Below are positions 36,586-49,971 of a stretch of DNA of 64,000 nt, piece after piece. The notes under the pieces were generated by a model. The model worked only from the letters and a program-made list of their open reading frames with translations, ran no database searches and was not told where the DNA came from. The stretch spans positions 23,245,029 to 23,309,028 of the forward strand of contig OX467083.1 of the NCBI GenBank assembly GCA_950106755.1, written 5' to 3'. The stretch comes from Climacium dendroides (Eukaryota > Streptophyta > Bryopsida > Hypnales > Climaciaceae). Positions within the stretch are counted from its first letter, which is position 1. Each line of letters opens with the position of its first letter. The position numbers and the translations under genes were made by a program.

Positions 36586-39500
36586 ACCCATGAGATCGAC
36601 GTATCTTATGAGTCAAACTATTATGTTTTGATTTTCATGAAGATTAGATTTGTGTGTTTTATGGCTACATGTTCTATGATTAATTTATCTTGACACCTTT
36701 GCATTCCAAGTATTGTTTAGCAATCCAATATGATCCACGAGGTCTTCAATACTAGAGTAGGAAAATGAAGACTCAAATTAATGTACAACACTTCAAGTGC
36801 ATGCACAAAAACAAAATTCATGCACATACCCCAAAATGAGTTTCATTTAAAAAATGAATGTGAAAAAGAAAATAATGTCCACACCATTGGAAAAGCCTTC
36901 ATGAATAGACTAAAAAACATATCAATACCATGAAGTGGATATCCAAGACAATAAAAAAGTGTCAAAATTCAACCAAATTAAGAGATGTATTCTTGAAAAA
37001 TAATAGGATGTCCCTTAAAAAGAAAACTCCAGCAGAAGTGTCTAACCAAGATGTATGAAATATGAGCAAATTCCACATGGGTAGTTCCTAAATAGCCAAA
37101 GAGTGCTTATACCAAATGCAAATCTCTAAACATGTTTTTTTTCCTTCCATTCATAAGTCACTCAATTTTTAAAAAACAATGACCTAACCATTCTTGGAAA
37201 TACATATTCACTTCATGCACGGCCATAGGTACATCCACAGTAATAGGCATCTCACTTTTTTTTCCAAATTTTTTTTCCTGCTCACAAGCTCACGCTTTTA
37301 AGCTCGCATGCTAGCAACCCTGCAATTATTATAAGATCCCAAATAGTCTCAATTTAATAAATAAGGCCTTGGAGCAGTAGTAACAACAATGGATCAGTAT
37401 CTTTAAGCATACCTAGTAGAAATTCTAAATTCCAGAGAGTGTTTTTCCTTAGTTTTCATGAGATAGGACCGGTTTTGCTATTCAAATTTACCTTGACTAC
37501 ATAGCTTTGTAGTGCATGCTGCTTGGTCAGAGCTGGGACATCACTTTGACTTATTCCCTTTGGAAATACTTCTAGTGAATGATAGAGACTTGGACAACTA
37601 GCATCAATAATTAGGTATGATGGAGTGTTCTTATTTGTGAATCTAACCCTTCTAATGTGTCTTGTTTGTATTGTTTTGTGAGTAGATCACTAACACTACA
37701 AAATTTGGGCAATTTTGTAATTTGCAAGAAGGATTTAATTCCCTTGTTAGTGATAGTGTTTGTAGTAGAAAGTTAGTGGTAGTGTTTGTTATAGAAACAT
37801 AGAAACTAAGTTGCAAACAAATTGACCATGTTTCAAAAAATTGTCTATGTGCATAAATAAAAAGTGAACACTTTAACAATATTCTTGAAAATATACCACC
37901 AATGCTTGACATTCAATTGTTTATCTTTAGCAATTTCATTCACTGCAAAAGTTCAAAAGTTCAAAAGTTTAAAATTATTTATCTTTACACACAAAATTGC
38001 TTCAAGTGTCGCAACTTGCACTCCACATAAAATACCAAAAGATATCCAAAATTCCACATTTTTCCAAAATTCTTTGTTAGCTTCTACCAATAGAATTGCA
38101 AGTCGCAAAAATAGCTCCCTTCTCTCACGGGAATAGCATGTGCTATGAAATTATGGTCTTAGGTTTTGGATTGTTAGTCTAAACTTTAACCCTTGTTTGG
38201 ACCTTGGAGATTGTAGATGCCAAATTTTGGATTAAGTTTACTAATTATAGTTGATATAGTGATGAAAATGATAGATGGATGTATAAATTGCATGATTGTT
38301 ATGACTTGCCTATTTTCCAAGGTATGTGTTGTTCTAGCAATCCAACAACCCAAAAACAAATCACCAAAGAAGAAGAGGAATAGCTTTGGTCATATGACCA
38401 ACGTGAATGAAGTATGCTAGGGATAGTTCTAATATTTAAGCTATATAAACTTAGGTAGCGGGTGCTATCCTTGATGCCTCTTTTAAGAAGCAAACTTTAT
38501 AGTATGAACTCAAAACCCAATATATAGTGGTCAATATCTATTAATATGTATATTTTTTGAGTGCTCAATCATATTATTGAGTTAGGGTATATTGCAAGGG
38601 GTGGCACAAGATACTAATAATTGTGTAATTGCTAGTCTAGGTTTTATTCATGTTGATTTGCATCTTATTAAATTGTAGATGTTTCCCTAACATTGAGTTA
38701 GAGTCTATAGTTCAAATTTTAGATATTTATTTTTATTTATTTATTTTATATTTTATTGTGTGTATATATACTAAATGAATATCATAGGTATATGCTTGTA
38801 TTTTAATGTATTTTATAAAGGATTAGGTGGTAGGGATTGGTAAGTGTATAGCTCCTTTGGCACTAGTAGTAATTATTAAGAGTGGTACTACATTCCCATC
38901 CTTGGTGTCTTGTGTCGGTTAGTAATATATTATATTTTAATTTTTTGTGTGAAATGATATCCGGTGAAAATCTATCATGACATTATGTGAATTCAATAAA
39001 TTATATAACTACATTAGGTTGGAGGTGGGTTAGATGTAAATTGTCATGAAGGTGATTTAGTACTAATAATACATCTAGTTTTTGTTTTGCTCCACAATTA
39101 CAGATATGTATTGGATCTACATAGTAGCAATTTAGTAACCAAGGGGATATTGTATTTTCTTATGGTTTGTCTATTATTTTTTTGCATTGACGAGATTGAA
39201 GCATCTTGAGGTTTTGTTGCTCATAATCATTTTATGTAACATCCCAACAACATTGTTATGTCGTTTTCTTCTAAGGTTTTTTATGTTTGATTTTGGGTAT
39301 GCTAATAGGAGGTGTGGCCATGTGTTTATATTCTCCATATTGCAAATTGTACAAGTAATATTGGTGTGTTTGTAGGTCCAAAAGAGTTGTTTATAGGCAT
39401 TATCTATATATTGTCCATATCTAAATTTGAATAGTTGGATTATTTGTTTGTCTATAATATTGGGATTGTTCCAAAAAAATTTGGATGCATCGAGGTCTAA

Positions 39501-41455
39501 TTCTTTGTTTTTTATATATTTGTCTATGTATTTGTAATTTATGGCATTGACTTTTTGTTGAAAATATACTTCTTCATCTTGGTATTTTTTAAAATCTTGT
39601 GTGGGGTCTTTTTAAAGTTTGTTTGGATTGTTGAATTTAGCTCTGTATAACCCAAAAACAAACCCAAACCCAAAATCCAAAAAGAAAAACAAATCACCAC
39701 TCTTTGGACCAATGATGATATTATAGTTTTTGAAAATTAGCCTAATACTAAGGGAGTCAATTATTGGTAGCAAGAAACTCAAAACTAATAAGTGCTTTTT
39801 GACCCCTTCTAAAAAATTGTGGTTCTTTCAAGGATATACAAAAATTCCAAAAAATATATTTCATAATCATGCTTGAAAAAAATAACAAGTATAAAGAGGA
39901 AAAGTATGATAAAAAAATATTAAATTGTTAAAAATTTAGTTCCAGAATTGAAAATTTTCAATCTCAACTATTGTAATGTTATAATAAGCAATCTACATCC
40001 AATTGATTAATTTTTTTCAAAATATTGTAAATTGAGTTCAAAACAAAACTTCAAAGTTTATTTTTGGGTAGAGATTTTACAATTGCTTGCAAACTAAAAC
40101 TCTTCATAACATTCATCTTGTTAATTGAAAAACAATGATTTAAAGCTTTTCAAGTATATATAAATATAAAAATCAAGTTCAAATTTTTATTTTTTAAGTA
40201 GTCACTTGGCTAAAATTTGTGTATAATAACATCACTATTGTAGACCACTTTAAATTTATTTTTTGTTGTTTTGTTTATATCTTGTTTTGAATTTTTGCAA
40301 ATTTTTGTTGGTATCATCATTCAAAATATATAGGGATGAGTATTGTTTCATGTTGGTCACAAAAAGAAAGTGCTAATTGATAATTCAAGCTTTGTTTTGG
40401 ATTAATAAAATGATATTTGAATAGCAATGCTTCATTTTCATCATTCAAAATAAGGGCACTAGATTTTGTAAAGAATAGGAAATAAGCTCTAGATAAAAAG
40501 AAACACTACACTTCGATTGGTGAAGGGAACCAATTTATATTCATTTTTGCCTTTTTAAGTTTAATTTCAAATTTGCACAAATTTTACTTCATAATTCCTA
40601 AATTTGGTTAAGTTCTTTGCTTGCGAGAAAGGCTCATTGTTGAATTATCTTACATTGCTTTTGAATGATCAAAGTATTGCAATTTCATTGTCAATATACA
40701 GAAGATTTTAAATATATCCAATGTTTGCTAAATATCATTGTAATTTATCAACATTTCATTTTGCATTACAATGATATTTAGACATTGCTCTCATTTTCAA
40801 CTTGGAATGTTATATCTTTTTAATTAAATTTTTAAAAATCATGCTAAATATATGACACTAATGTTTGGTATCATATATCTTTTAAATTGATTTTTAAAAA
40901 ATTGTATTAGATATATGACACTATTGTTTCATACTTTCATTAGGAGACTTTGCTAAAAAGAGTAGATTCAAGGTGGTAGCATTACATTGCAATACAATGA
41001 ATGAGCTTTGCAAGCAATTGAAATGCATTGGAAAATGTACTAAAAATCACAAATACTTATCATAATAAGTTATATCTTAGTATTAAAAAGATATAAGTAG
41101 AAACATATTTTTTTAATAAAATTTCTTCAAAATTTTCAAAACCATTCATAAGTCAAGGCCACAAATATTTTGGGTTTGGATTTGAATTTAGGGTTTTAAG
41201 GTTTGGGATTTTTGTAAAACAATATTGTCTTGGACATTTATCTAGTACACTAGACATCCTTGCTAGTTGTCCAACATAACGTCTCAAGACAAATGTTCAA
41301 TCCTACTCAAGAGTTACAAACTTCTACCTCTCACCCAACCTTTTCACATTTTATTGTCATTGGATAGAAAATGAAATGAACAAGAATGAAATTGAGTTAA
41401 ATTGAGGTGATTTCAAAATGCAAAATTAAGCCTTTGATAGAATTGAAAATATAGG
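36586..41455. other. Long AT-rich intergenic stretch, no gene recognised
   Basis: No supported coding region. Short repeats of the 'gaaagttatg/cataacattc' type occur near 40,100 and recall the TTAACCC family. It ends at the 3' side of the hydrolase gene. Confidence 0.55.
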
Positions 41456-44400
41456 CTAAGTTATAGTAATAGCTGGAATCTCCAACGGTTTAACTTGAGG
41501 GAGGGAGGGGTCTTGGCTCTTCACATGTAGATGGTCTACATCTGCAAACCCTTCTATAAGAAACCGAAAGGTTTCTTGGTACAAACTTTGCCAAAACTTG
41601 TTTGTGTGCCCTAAGCTAGACTGCATGTGCACACAAGTCAAAGCAAATCAATACAATGTAAATCAATTTAGTCTTTGAAGGTTGGCAAGTGGAGGAGTTT
41701 TGAAAACATATACACAATACATAATACCCATGCTTCTTTAATGTCACCTTCTCTAATACTAACTCCTTTAGTCCCTCACCAAACTCTATGCACTTGGTTC
41801 AAAATTTAACATTGGAGTGAAATAACAACTTTCATTAAGAAAAATCTATAGAGTTTAAAAATAGACTATTTCAAGATACTATTTTGAAAATAAAAGCTCT
41901 TTTACAAGGGAAAACAAAATATTTTAGGGAATCTTTACACAAGCAAACTAATTTCTTTAAACAATATTAATTATTCATTATTATGTAATGAATTAGTTAT
42001 TTATGTACATGAAATATTCTCACTAATATACTATGTTATGTAACAAAAAGTTGCATATACATGTATTTTAGAGGAATATAAAATAAGGGTATAAAATAAC
42101 TTTTATCAATCCAAGAACCTTTTTATATCACTTTACATGCATCACTATTGACTGCCTCAATGTTACAAAACTCCATACAATCATGTCCATTATAGGTGCC
42201 TAAGTTTGGGAGTATTCTCTACATGACTTTACCTCCAATGGGTGCACCATGGGATGAGGAACAACTTCAGCTGCAACGTACAATGTGGAAAAATGTGGGG
42301 GGCCATCGTCACCTGCATTTTTCAAATACAAGAAAGTTGAACAAATTATATAATCAAACACTTAAGGTAAATTACCCCCATTACGAATAGAATGGAAGTA
42401 AGTCAATTGTAGGCAAAATTGTAATGATGGTGTATGTTCAAGATTTGAAATGTACACCACTATCTTAATTCAGCCCACAATGGGCTTGCTCCCATTCTAT
42501 CCGTAATGGGGTAGTTTACCTTAATTCAGCTCACAATGGGTTGTTTCCATTCTATTCTATCTGTAATGGGGTAGTTTGCCTTATTTGTAGACAAAGAGAG
42601 TACTTCCATAAAACAAGCTCATAATACTCAAAATGAATGAAAATTTGGAAGAGAGAGGAAGAGAAAGGAAGAGAGACCAGTGCGGTTGTTGATTTCTTTA
42701 ATGACATTCATGCCAACAGCATGGTCTGCTGAGTCGTCAATTTCTGTCTGCACAATGAGGGTGGGCAGTTTCGCCAAGACATCCAAATGCTTCTCTTGCC
42801 GCACAAAATGACCAAACACATCCACAGCCACCATACAACTCAAAAGGAATGGCATGTCTGGGTACCACCCTTTTTCTTGTGCTCCCAGTGGTCCTGCTAG
42901 CTTGGAAAACCGACAATTGCTTTGGTTGATGATCTACACAAAAATTGGACCCACTCATCGTTACCTTCGAATCATCCATGTTGCATTTAACTACTTTTGG
43001 ACTTTCAAAGGGTCCAAAATTAATAATAGAAAAAAAATGATCATTAGGAGATAATGCAAAACATCAAAAGATCTATGCAAAACATTAGGAGATCAATACA
43101 AAACATTTGAAGATCGACACAAACATCTCGAGATCTCTAAATGTTGTTATTTAGAGGTTTTGGAATGTTTTTATCCGGAATTCACTAGAAAGTTCAGAAA
43201 TAGTCAAATGTGGCATATGCCACTAATGGTGGGTGCTTGTGAAACCAAAACCAATGGTGACTTGATTTCTTTAAAATCTATGAGAGCATGTCATTGTCGA
43301 ATGGCAATCTAACATTGCTCAAATTATCTTCTTTTAGGGAAAACCAACAAGCCATATTTTGGTTGTTGATTTGTAAAGAGAGAAACTCCAACCAATAAGC
43401 TATGGTTGGCGTACATGAAGAGCTTGTTCATTTAAGGTCCTTCAAATGACTTTGAGAAGTCAAAACAAAACAAGTAACTCCTAAATTATGTACCTCTATT
43501 ATGACAAACTATACATATTGGACTCACTCATTGTCATGTTTGGTGGATCATGAATAAGGTAGGTTGTTGTAAGCCCAATTGTGACCCACTATTTTGTTAA
43601 ATCTAGGAGACCATATCAATGGAGAAGATCATTCAAAATATCTTATTTTAGGGCACTCCAATAATATAGTAGTTATTTTGTTAGATCTAGGAGACCATGT
43701 CAATGGAGAAGATCATTCTAAGATCATTCAAAATATCTTATTTTAGGGCACTCCAATAATATAGTAGCTTTGATTGCCATACATTGACACTAGTACAATA
43801 TCAATTTTGTTCAATCAACCTCATCACATACAAGCATTGAGATGGCTCATGGATCTTAAAAATTTGGTTCATGTTGAAGTACTTGAAAAGCCACAATATC
43901 AATTTTGTTCAATCAACCTCATCACATACAAGCATTGAGATGGCTCATGGATCTTAAAAATTTGGTTCATGTTGAAGTACTTGAAAAGCCATGGTGTGTA
44001 TTGGTTTGTAAATCCAATTTAGCCCACATTGAGTACATGCCAATTCTTTTTCTAGGTTATGTTTGAATCCTTGTTCAATTTTGTGTATTGGGGGGATTGA
44101 CTCATAGTTGTATGCCATCAAAGTTGTGTCTTTTTCTAAATTGGATTTTTGGTCCCACCTTTGCAATTCCAACTCCAAACAAGGAACCAAAAGACTATTT
44201 GCATCTTAATGGTTGCTAAAGTATGTTTAGTCCCTAGTTTTTTACCTTTGTAGCGTTCTATCCAAAGTCAAACACTTGGTCGATGGCTTCAATCCTATTG
44301 AGTGTATGTCCAAAATTGGGTTTAAAAACAAAAAATATCCATTAATCACACCATGACTTTTCACACCTATAATTGTCATTTACAAATAAGTCATTGAAAT

Positions 44401-47400
44401 TTTCAGCTCTAATAATGCCTAAGATATTCTAGAAACACCCAAAGATTGTGTTTCTCTCACATTTAGGCTACATATCTTAGAATCTATCACTCACAAATTC
44501 TCCAAAGTATTATGACGCCCATGTATTTGAGCAATCACAAATAGTCCCTCACTCTTTACCAAGGTTGCAAAGTATTTTGCATAATTATTGATCTTATTAT
44601 TATCAAGGGCAACTATAGGTATATCTTATATTAAATGCAAGTCATGCCACATTTCCATCCACACAATTTTCATTCCTTGCTAAATCCTAACAACATCCAA
44701 ACACCTTCTCAATGGAATCTTACAACTTGATGAAACTTTTTCAATGTTGTTGCATTGCAAGAATCTTTAGACTCTCTACTAACATAAATATAGTTGCAAA
44801 ATATTGTCTAAGAGTCACTCATTCTTTCTCTTTGGAGTGAATTGTGGGAACTTAGTTGAACAAACTCTTCATTTACACCAACCATTTAAACTGTTTAGAG
44901 TTTTTCTCTGTATTGTTGCGAAATACAAACTTAGCTTTAAAATCCAGTTGGTGGTTTGGATGAGTACCTTGAGGAGGGGCGCAAATACAGCAGTCTTTGC
45001 AACTTTGTCCGAGTGTAGAGCTGCTAAGGATAGAGCCGCAGCACCGCCCATTGACAAACCCACAGTGAAGAGAGGACCTGGAAGAGCCTCCACCTCTTTC
45101 AGCCGCTGTTCCGCCTCATGAAGATAGTTCAGGTGCTCCGATTCGTAGTATCTAGAGAGCAAGAAACACAAACAATCGTCGATCCAAACGTGAGAACATG
45201 TTCTTCTGGTTCCAAATATAAACGGGTCATTTTGTTCCTGGACTTGGGAACTCTATGAAGGAACAAGTATTTTGGACAACACAACAATTTGGGGCTCAAT
45301 CGCAGAGCAAAATTTGGAAAGAAATTTGAGATAGATCTTCACAGCACAAACGGCGGCATGACACTCCTAATGAATGTATTCTGGAGCAAATTTATTTGCT
45401 GAACGGCTCCTATCAGACTCTCGAGCCCTTGCACGGGAACAATTAACTTAGCTTCAGGCAGATCCGAAATCCTTTAATGACTCAGCCATTCTTCTTTGGC
45501 CTAAATATTGCCAGATTTCAACAAATTACTTTGTTTATAGCTACAAGCTATTGCAAACTTGTTGAAAATTAGTTGGGAATCGCCAGAAATTTTTTCCAGG
45601 GTACCAAAATAACAGAATTGTGGTGCAAAATTAGGTAGAAGTGGAAGCTTCAACCAAATTTTTGGAGCCAAACTGGCGAAAAACGGAAAATGAAGAAACA
45701 GAAAGGCTGCCATCAGGGGTCGACATAATTGATAGGAAGATGAAAGATTTAAAAGGCTGGCACCTGGACAAAAAATTGAGGACCTAGGGGGAAAAAGTAC
45801 TTGTAAAATTTAGAATCAGAAAATTCCTCATCGCAGATTGCTTCCAACAAATCCAGCTCACGTAATGGCTTCAAACGTGCCACTGCTCCACTTGCCTGAA
45901 AATCACAGGGATGTCAGCACCGCGCTGGACAAGTGTCGGTCCACAACTAAACATTTAGCAGAACAAAAAGTTTTCAGTAAACTTTACTATATGATAACTG
46001 TGACCTCATGAATCTCTCCTCAAATCATACGGAAGATCCTCTTTATGATATTAAGGGATGTTAGAGCAGTTCCAGAGAAGACGGTGACGTAAGTATCAGA
46101 TTCCAAAACTCCACAAGGCGTTTAGTACTTTGCGAAAAGAAGGATCGCAGAGTGACAAATTTGGTAACAAGCCTGCAAATCGTAGAGCAGGAACTCAAAG
46201 GTGTAATACCCCCTATTCTCTAAAAATTCTTGAAACAGATTAGTTTACATAGAACCCCTATTCTTGAGATCAAATATAATGCCACATTGCAGGCAAAATC
46301 CAATCCAATCCTACCTGATCCGGTGTCAACGTGCTGATGGATATGAAATCACGAATATATGCAGCCAATTCCGGGTCGCTCAGAAGCTTTTTCGCCAACC
46401 CCTCCTTGATATCCCGTTTCAAGTCATGCTGTGTCCCCAAATCGCAGTTCCATGTCAAATTCAGGTCAAAGCAAGCAAGCAGAAACAGGAACAAGATGGT
46501 CGAAATGCAGGAGTAAGGTAGAGGCTCCATTATTCATACAGTATATTAGATGCTCCATTGACCATACAGGCGAACTTTGATTATTTTGTGTTAAGTGTGT
46601 AAACACTAAAACTATTGACATTTCGTTTTTTGCAATTGATTCTTAGCTTAACACAGAAGAAATGTGTAAAAAAATTTGAAGACACGAGGTTTTAGATTCT
46701 TGTAGGCAAAGGTTCAAAGTTCACCTCTCCCTTGCTGTATGGTGGATGGAGACTTTACCTTAGGCCAGTTCTTGTCGGGGTTGAGAAAGTAATGGCCACA
46801 GAGTCCAGGTTGATAAACATTGAAGCCATTCTCGTAGAGGTACTGCGCCAGAAGGCTCATCTGCCAAGTCGAGGCGGAGAATCCATGGAACATTAGCACC
46901 GTCCCATACACGGCGTCGCCTTCCTCGTGCAGCAAATAGTATGGCGAGGCGCCTTCCCGCTTCTCCGGATGATTCGAAATGGGTTGCACAAACGCATCCA
47001 TGGCCCGCTTCGCCTGCCATCAATAGGGGATTCAAACAAGCGTGGAATTGCTCAAAACGTTTGCAGAACTTCTAGGGTTTGAAGCTCAGTGCAAAGAATG
47101 GTGCCCGAAGAATTCTGTGTTACAATGGTTCGCAATGGTTTGCACAAACGCATCGATCACCCACTTCGCCTGCTATATATGAATGGGGATTCAAACAAAG
47201 GGTGGAGCTCTTCCTAACTTCGGCGGAATTTTAGGGGCTTGAAGCTCAATGCAAAGAATGGTGGGCACGCGAAGAATTCTATTTTACCTCGTCGATTTGG
47301 CGCTTGGTGAGGATCACCTTCTCCAGCTTCAAGGGCGTCGTCGCCGCCGCCATGCCCGCCATAGTCGTCACCCTCTTGAACAACGAAACTCGCGATGGAG

Positions 47401-47491
47401 TCGTGGTACACCGAAATCTAGTTTGCAATCTACTCAATTCCAAACTACTGCACCGGAAAGAACTCGAAATCCAAGACTTGCAGGTGGCCAT
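41456..47491 (-). CDS. Alpha/beta-hydrolase (serine hydrolase) gene, at least nine exons
   Basis: Minus-strand exons with consistent phases: 47,491-47,288; 47,013-46,759; 46,428-46,315; 45,895-45,764; 45,446-45,343; 45,151-44,968; 42,893-42,678; 42,312-42,233; 41,620-41,456 (TAG). The ATG at 47,491 opens a Ser/Thr/Arg-rich N-terminus (MATCKSWISSSFRC) resembling an organelle transit peptide. HGFS (residues 111-114) is the oxyanion-hole region and GLSMGG carries the nucleophile Ser (about residue 303). QTEIDDSAD gives the acid and VPHPMV the catalytic His, followed by FWQSLYQETFRFLIEG. The borders of exons 3-5 are my best phase-consistent choice. One small exon between 44,968 and 42,893 (starting in phase 0 and leaving one base) was not located. 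The gap of about 190 residues between HGFS and GLSMG is long for the fold. The protein is close to 490 residues. The substrate cannot be told from sequence. No lesion was seen, so it is probably functional. Confidence 0.85.
42364..42582. repeat. Small inverted-repeat element in a hydrolase intron
   Basis: The left end AAGGTAAATTACCCCCATTA is matched inverted at 42,490-42,523 and again at 42,545-42,582 (CTGTAATGGGGTAGTTTGCC). The right end therefore carries two tandem copies of the terminal repeat around GAATAGAATGG. It lies in the intron between the exons carrying the catalytic Asp and His. Non-coding. Confidence 0.6.
43591..43769. repeat. Tandem duplication (84 bp and 95 bp) in a hydrolase intron
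   Basis: Copy 1 is 43,591-43,674 and copy 2 is 43,675-43,769. Both start ATTTTGTTARATCTAGGAGA. Copy 2 holds an extra internal 11-bp duplication around AAGATCATTC. Recent by similarity. Confidence 0.8.
43795..43990. repeat. Exact 98-bp tandem duplication in the same intron
   Basis: 43,795-43,892 and 43,893-43,990 appear identical, starting ACAATATCAATTTTGTTCAA and ending GAAAAGCC. Identity suggests a very recent event. Confidence 0.9.
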
Positions 47492-49747
47492 TTTCCTCTA
47501 CTACCACCCACCCACCCCACGAGATTCTCACTTGTGCACAGGTTTCGAAGGAACGCCTGCCCCTGGCGCCGCTCCAGGCATTGCGATCCTCAGATGCAGA
47601 CGATCTTATCCAGCATGGCAAGTTCTGAAGTTACAGAAAACCCAGAAACATGTACAGGCAATGCTGTCACTGCAGCTAGCTAACTTTAGTCATCCACCCC
47701 TCGTGCACGTCTGCTCATGGGAGACTAATGGTTGTTTATTCCAAAACGTCAAATAGATTCGAGTACGTCAGTCAAACAAAAGGGGGTTCGGAATCCAGCT
47801 AACTTTGCTTTTGATTCCGTCCCCACAAGCTTGCAATTTTCCATTCTTCGGCATCTTGGAGCTCCGCTTTGGCAATCGGTAGCATGGCGTCGCGTCCGAT
47901 TTCTCTCGAACATTTTTCTTTGGGGTTGGGGGGGGGGCACCCATTGAAATTCATTTCAACGGCGACAGACGGAACGCATGAGTTTCGGTCGACATTCGAG
48001 GAGTCGCTTGGCGGGCGGTCCTGATTTCGGTCCCTGCGGAATCAGGAATCAGGAATCAGTGAAGGCTCATTTACACGTAAGTCACTACTCACTTATGAAT
48101 GAGCAAGTCAATGACTTGGCCACAAGCTTTTCATTTCCACATACTCATGAATGATGCTATTCTCTAAAAGTCTCTCTAGATCAAATCTACATAACATGGC
48201 CAGGTGGCATGATAATAATTCATGCAATAGAATATTCTTTAAAAGGCATGGACTTTAGAAGGCATTTTTATAGATTCTAGAAGGCATTTTTCATGGGCTC
48301 ATTATTGCAGCTTTGCTTATGATATGCCCAAATTTCTCATTATAGAATTGGGATCCTTTACATGTGGCTAAAAGTCTAATTTTTCAATATTCAATTGAAT
48401 GATAGTGTCTCACAATGCACCCAAAAGTTGCATGTAACATGTGTTTGTTTGGCCCTTGCCTTAAGAAAATTCATGACCATTGATGTGTTTTGCCAAAAAT
48501 TGAGGCCCCTATCCTATGCCATTGATTTTAATTTCACAGGAAAATTATTAGTCCAAATCCTTGCCGTCAATCTCAAAACTGCCCTCCCAATCATCAATAT
48601 AAAAATAGAGCAAAATAATTTGTACCATCAATATGTATATATATATGGTATATTAATATAATACAATATACAAATGTGGGTATTGATATGAGATACGATA
48701 TCAATATATATATTGTAGTTGCAACAACAATTAAAATAATATAAATATGAGGGAAGGAATACAAAGTTTACTTTAATTAATTTAGTCCTTCTAGAATGAA
48801 TTGATTAATTGGCTATCAATGTCTTCATAAAACATATAGTGACTAAATTCACATGCCAATTGGTGGACTCTAATGTGAGAAATCATAATTCTTTTCTTTC
48901 TTTTTGAGGCAAAAAAAGTTGACATTGTTTATCCTTTAATGACCAAGGCACATTTAAGGCAGAGATTGTGAAAATTACCATTTAGGGAGCAATGAAAAAA
49001 AATGAAAAAAATTGTTTTTTCAAAACTCAACAATAAAAATTTGTACAAGACTACTAATATGTGAATGTGTAGAAAAAAATTCATAAACTTTGACCTTATG
49101 GATTGAAGGATTATAATGTTTGAAGTTAGATGAAAAAATTCTTAGCTTGCCCAATGTGGCCAACAAACTTGAACTCCTCATAAAAGGAGATTTTTATACA
49201 CATAAAGTTTTTTTTATATTTGCATCTTGTATCATATAAGTTACATACTTGCCAAATTTCAAATGTATAGGAGGAGTTTTGCACATGCTGCCTAAAGCTA
49301 CTCCAAAAGTTCTAAGCAAGATAGTTTTTTTTCATCTAGGCACATGATTGGAAAAAAATTACATTTCTACTGAGGGGATACATATTCACACTAATTATCA
49401 ATATTTCATGAACATCCAACCAAAATTGACTTGTACATAACTACCCAAAATCGTTTGTATATGTTGAATGGTCAATTGATCCTTTAGGAGTTAAAAGAAG
49501 GTTGTTGTTTGAATATTTAAGCATTAGATTTGATGAATGAGAAGCTAGTAATTTAGACAAAAGAACAGTAACTGAAGAACTCTCGACTCATTATCAAGAA
49601 TATGACATTTGGAGCACTTAGGGGGTAACCTTGAGTGCTCCAAGCATAAACTTGGGGATTATGAATGTTTTGAATAATACACTTCATCAACTATTTTTTG
49701 GCTTTGAATCTTTGCACAAATAAAGTTAAAGATATTTTTCACATAAT
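47492..49747. other. Upstream region of the hydrolase gene and intergenic DNA
   Basis: 47,492-48,060 is GC-richer than its surroundings and forms the probable promoter and leader of the minus-strand hydrolase gene; no clear TATA box was found. Beyond 48,060 the DNA is AT-rich without supported genes. Confidence 0.5.
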
Positions 49748-49971
49748 TTAACCCTTAAAAGATGGATTGGTGAACATGAAAATCATTTGTTTGGTTAATG
49801 TGTGAATCATTCGCTTAAAAAATTGCAAAACCATTCATTGGAAGTCAAACTATTGTAGCAAAATTCCCCTTTTTACAACAAAATTCCAGGGATGTTACAA
49901 TTTTGTCCTACTAGAAGGATTCTCTATCATCCATCAAACAAAAGATGTCCTTATCAACGTTTAAGGGTTAA
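49748..49971. repeat. TTAACCC-family element, copy 3 (short)
   Basis: It begins TTAACCCTTAAAAG and ends CGTTTAAGGGTTAA; 224 bp, non-coding. Same terminal pattern as the copies at 3.4, 14.4, 52.9 and 58.4 kb but shorter, so it is either a deletion derivative or a chance resemblance. Confidence 0.4.

Noticed and set aside
43795..43990. CRISPR-like repeat
   Set aside because: Only two adjacent 98-bp copies without spacers, in a eukaryotic intron.
47249..47756. Plus-strand frames of 144 and 150 codons
   Set aside because: Antisense to hydrolase exon 1 and its promoter; no domain or splice support.
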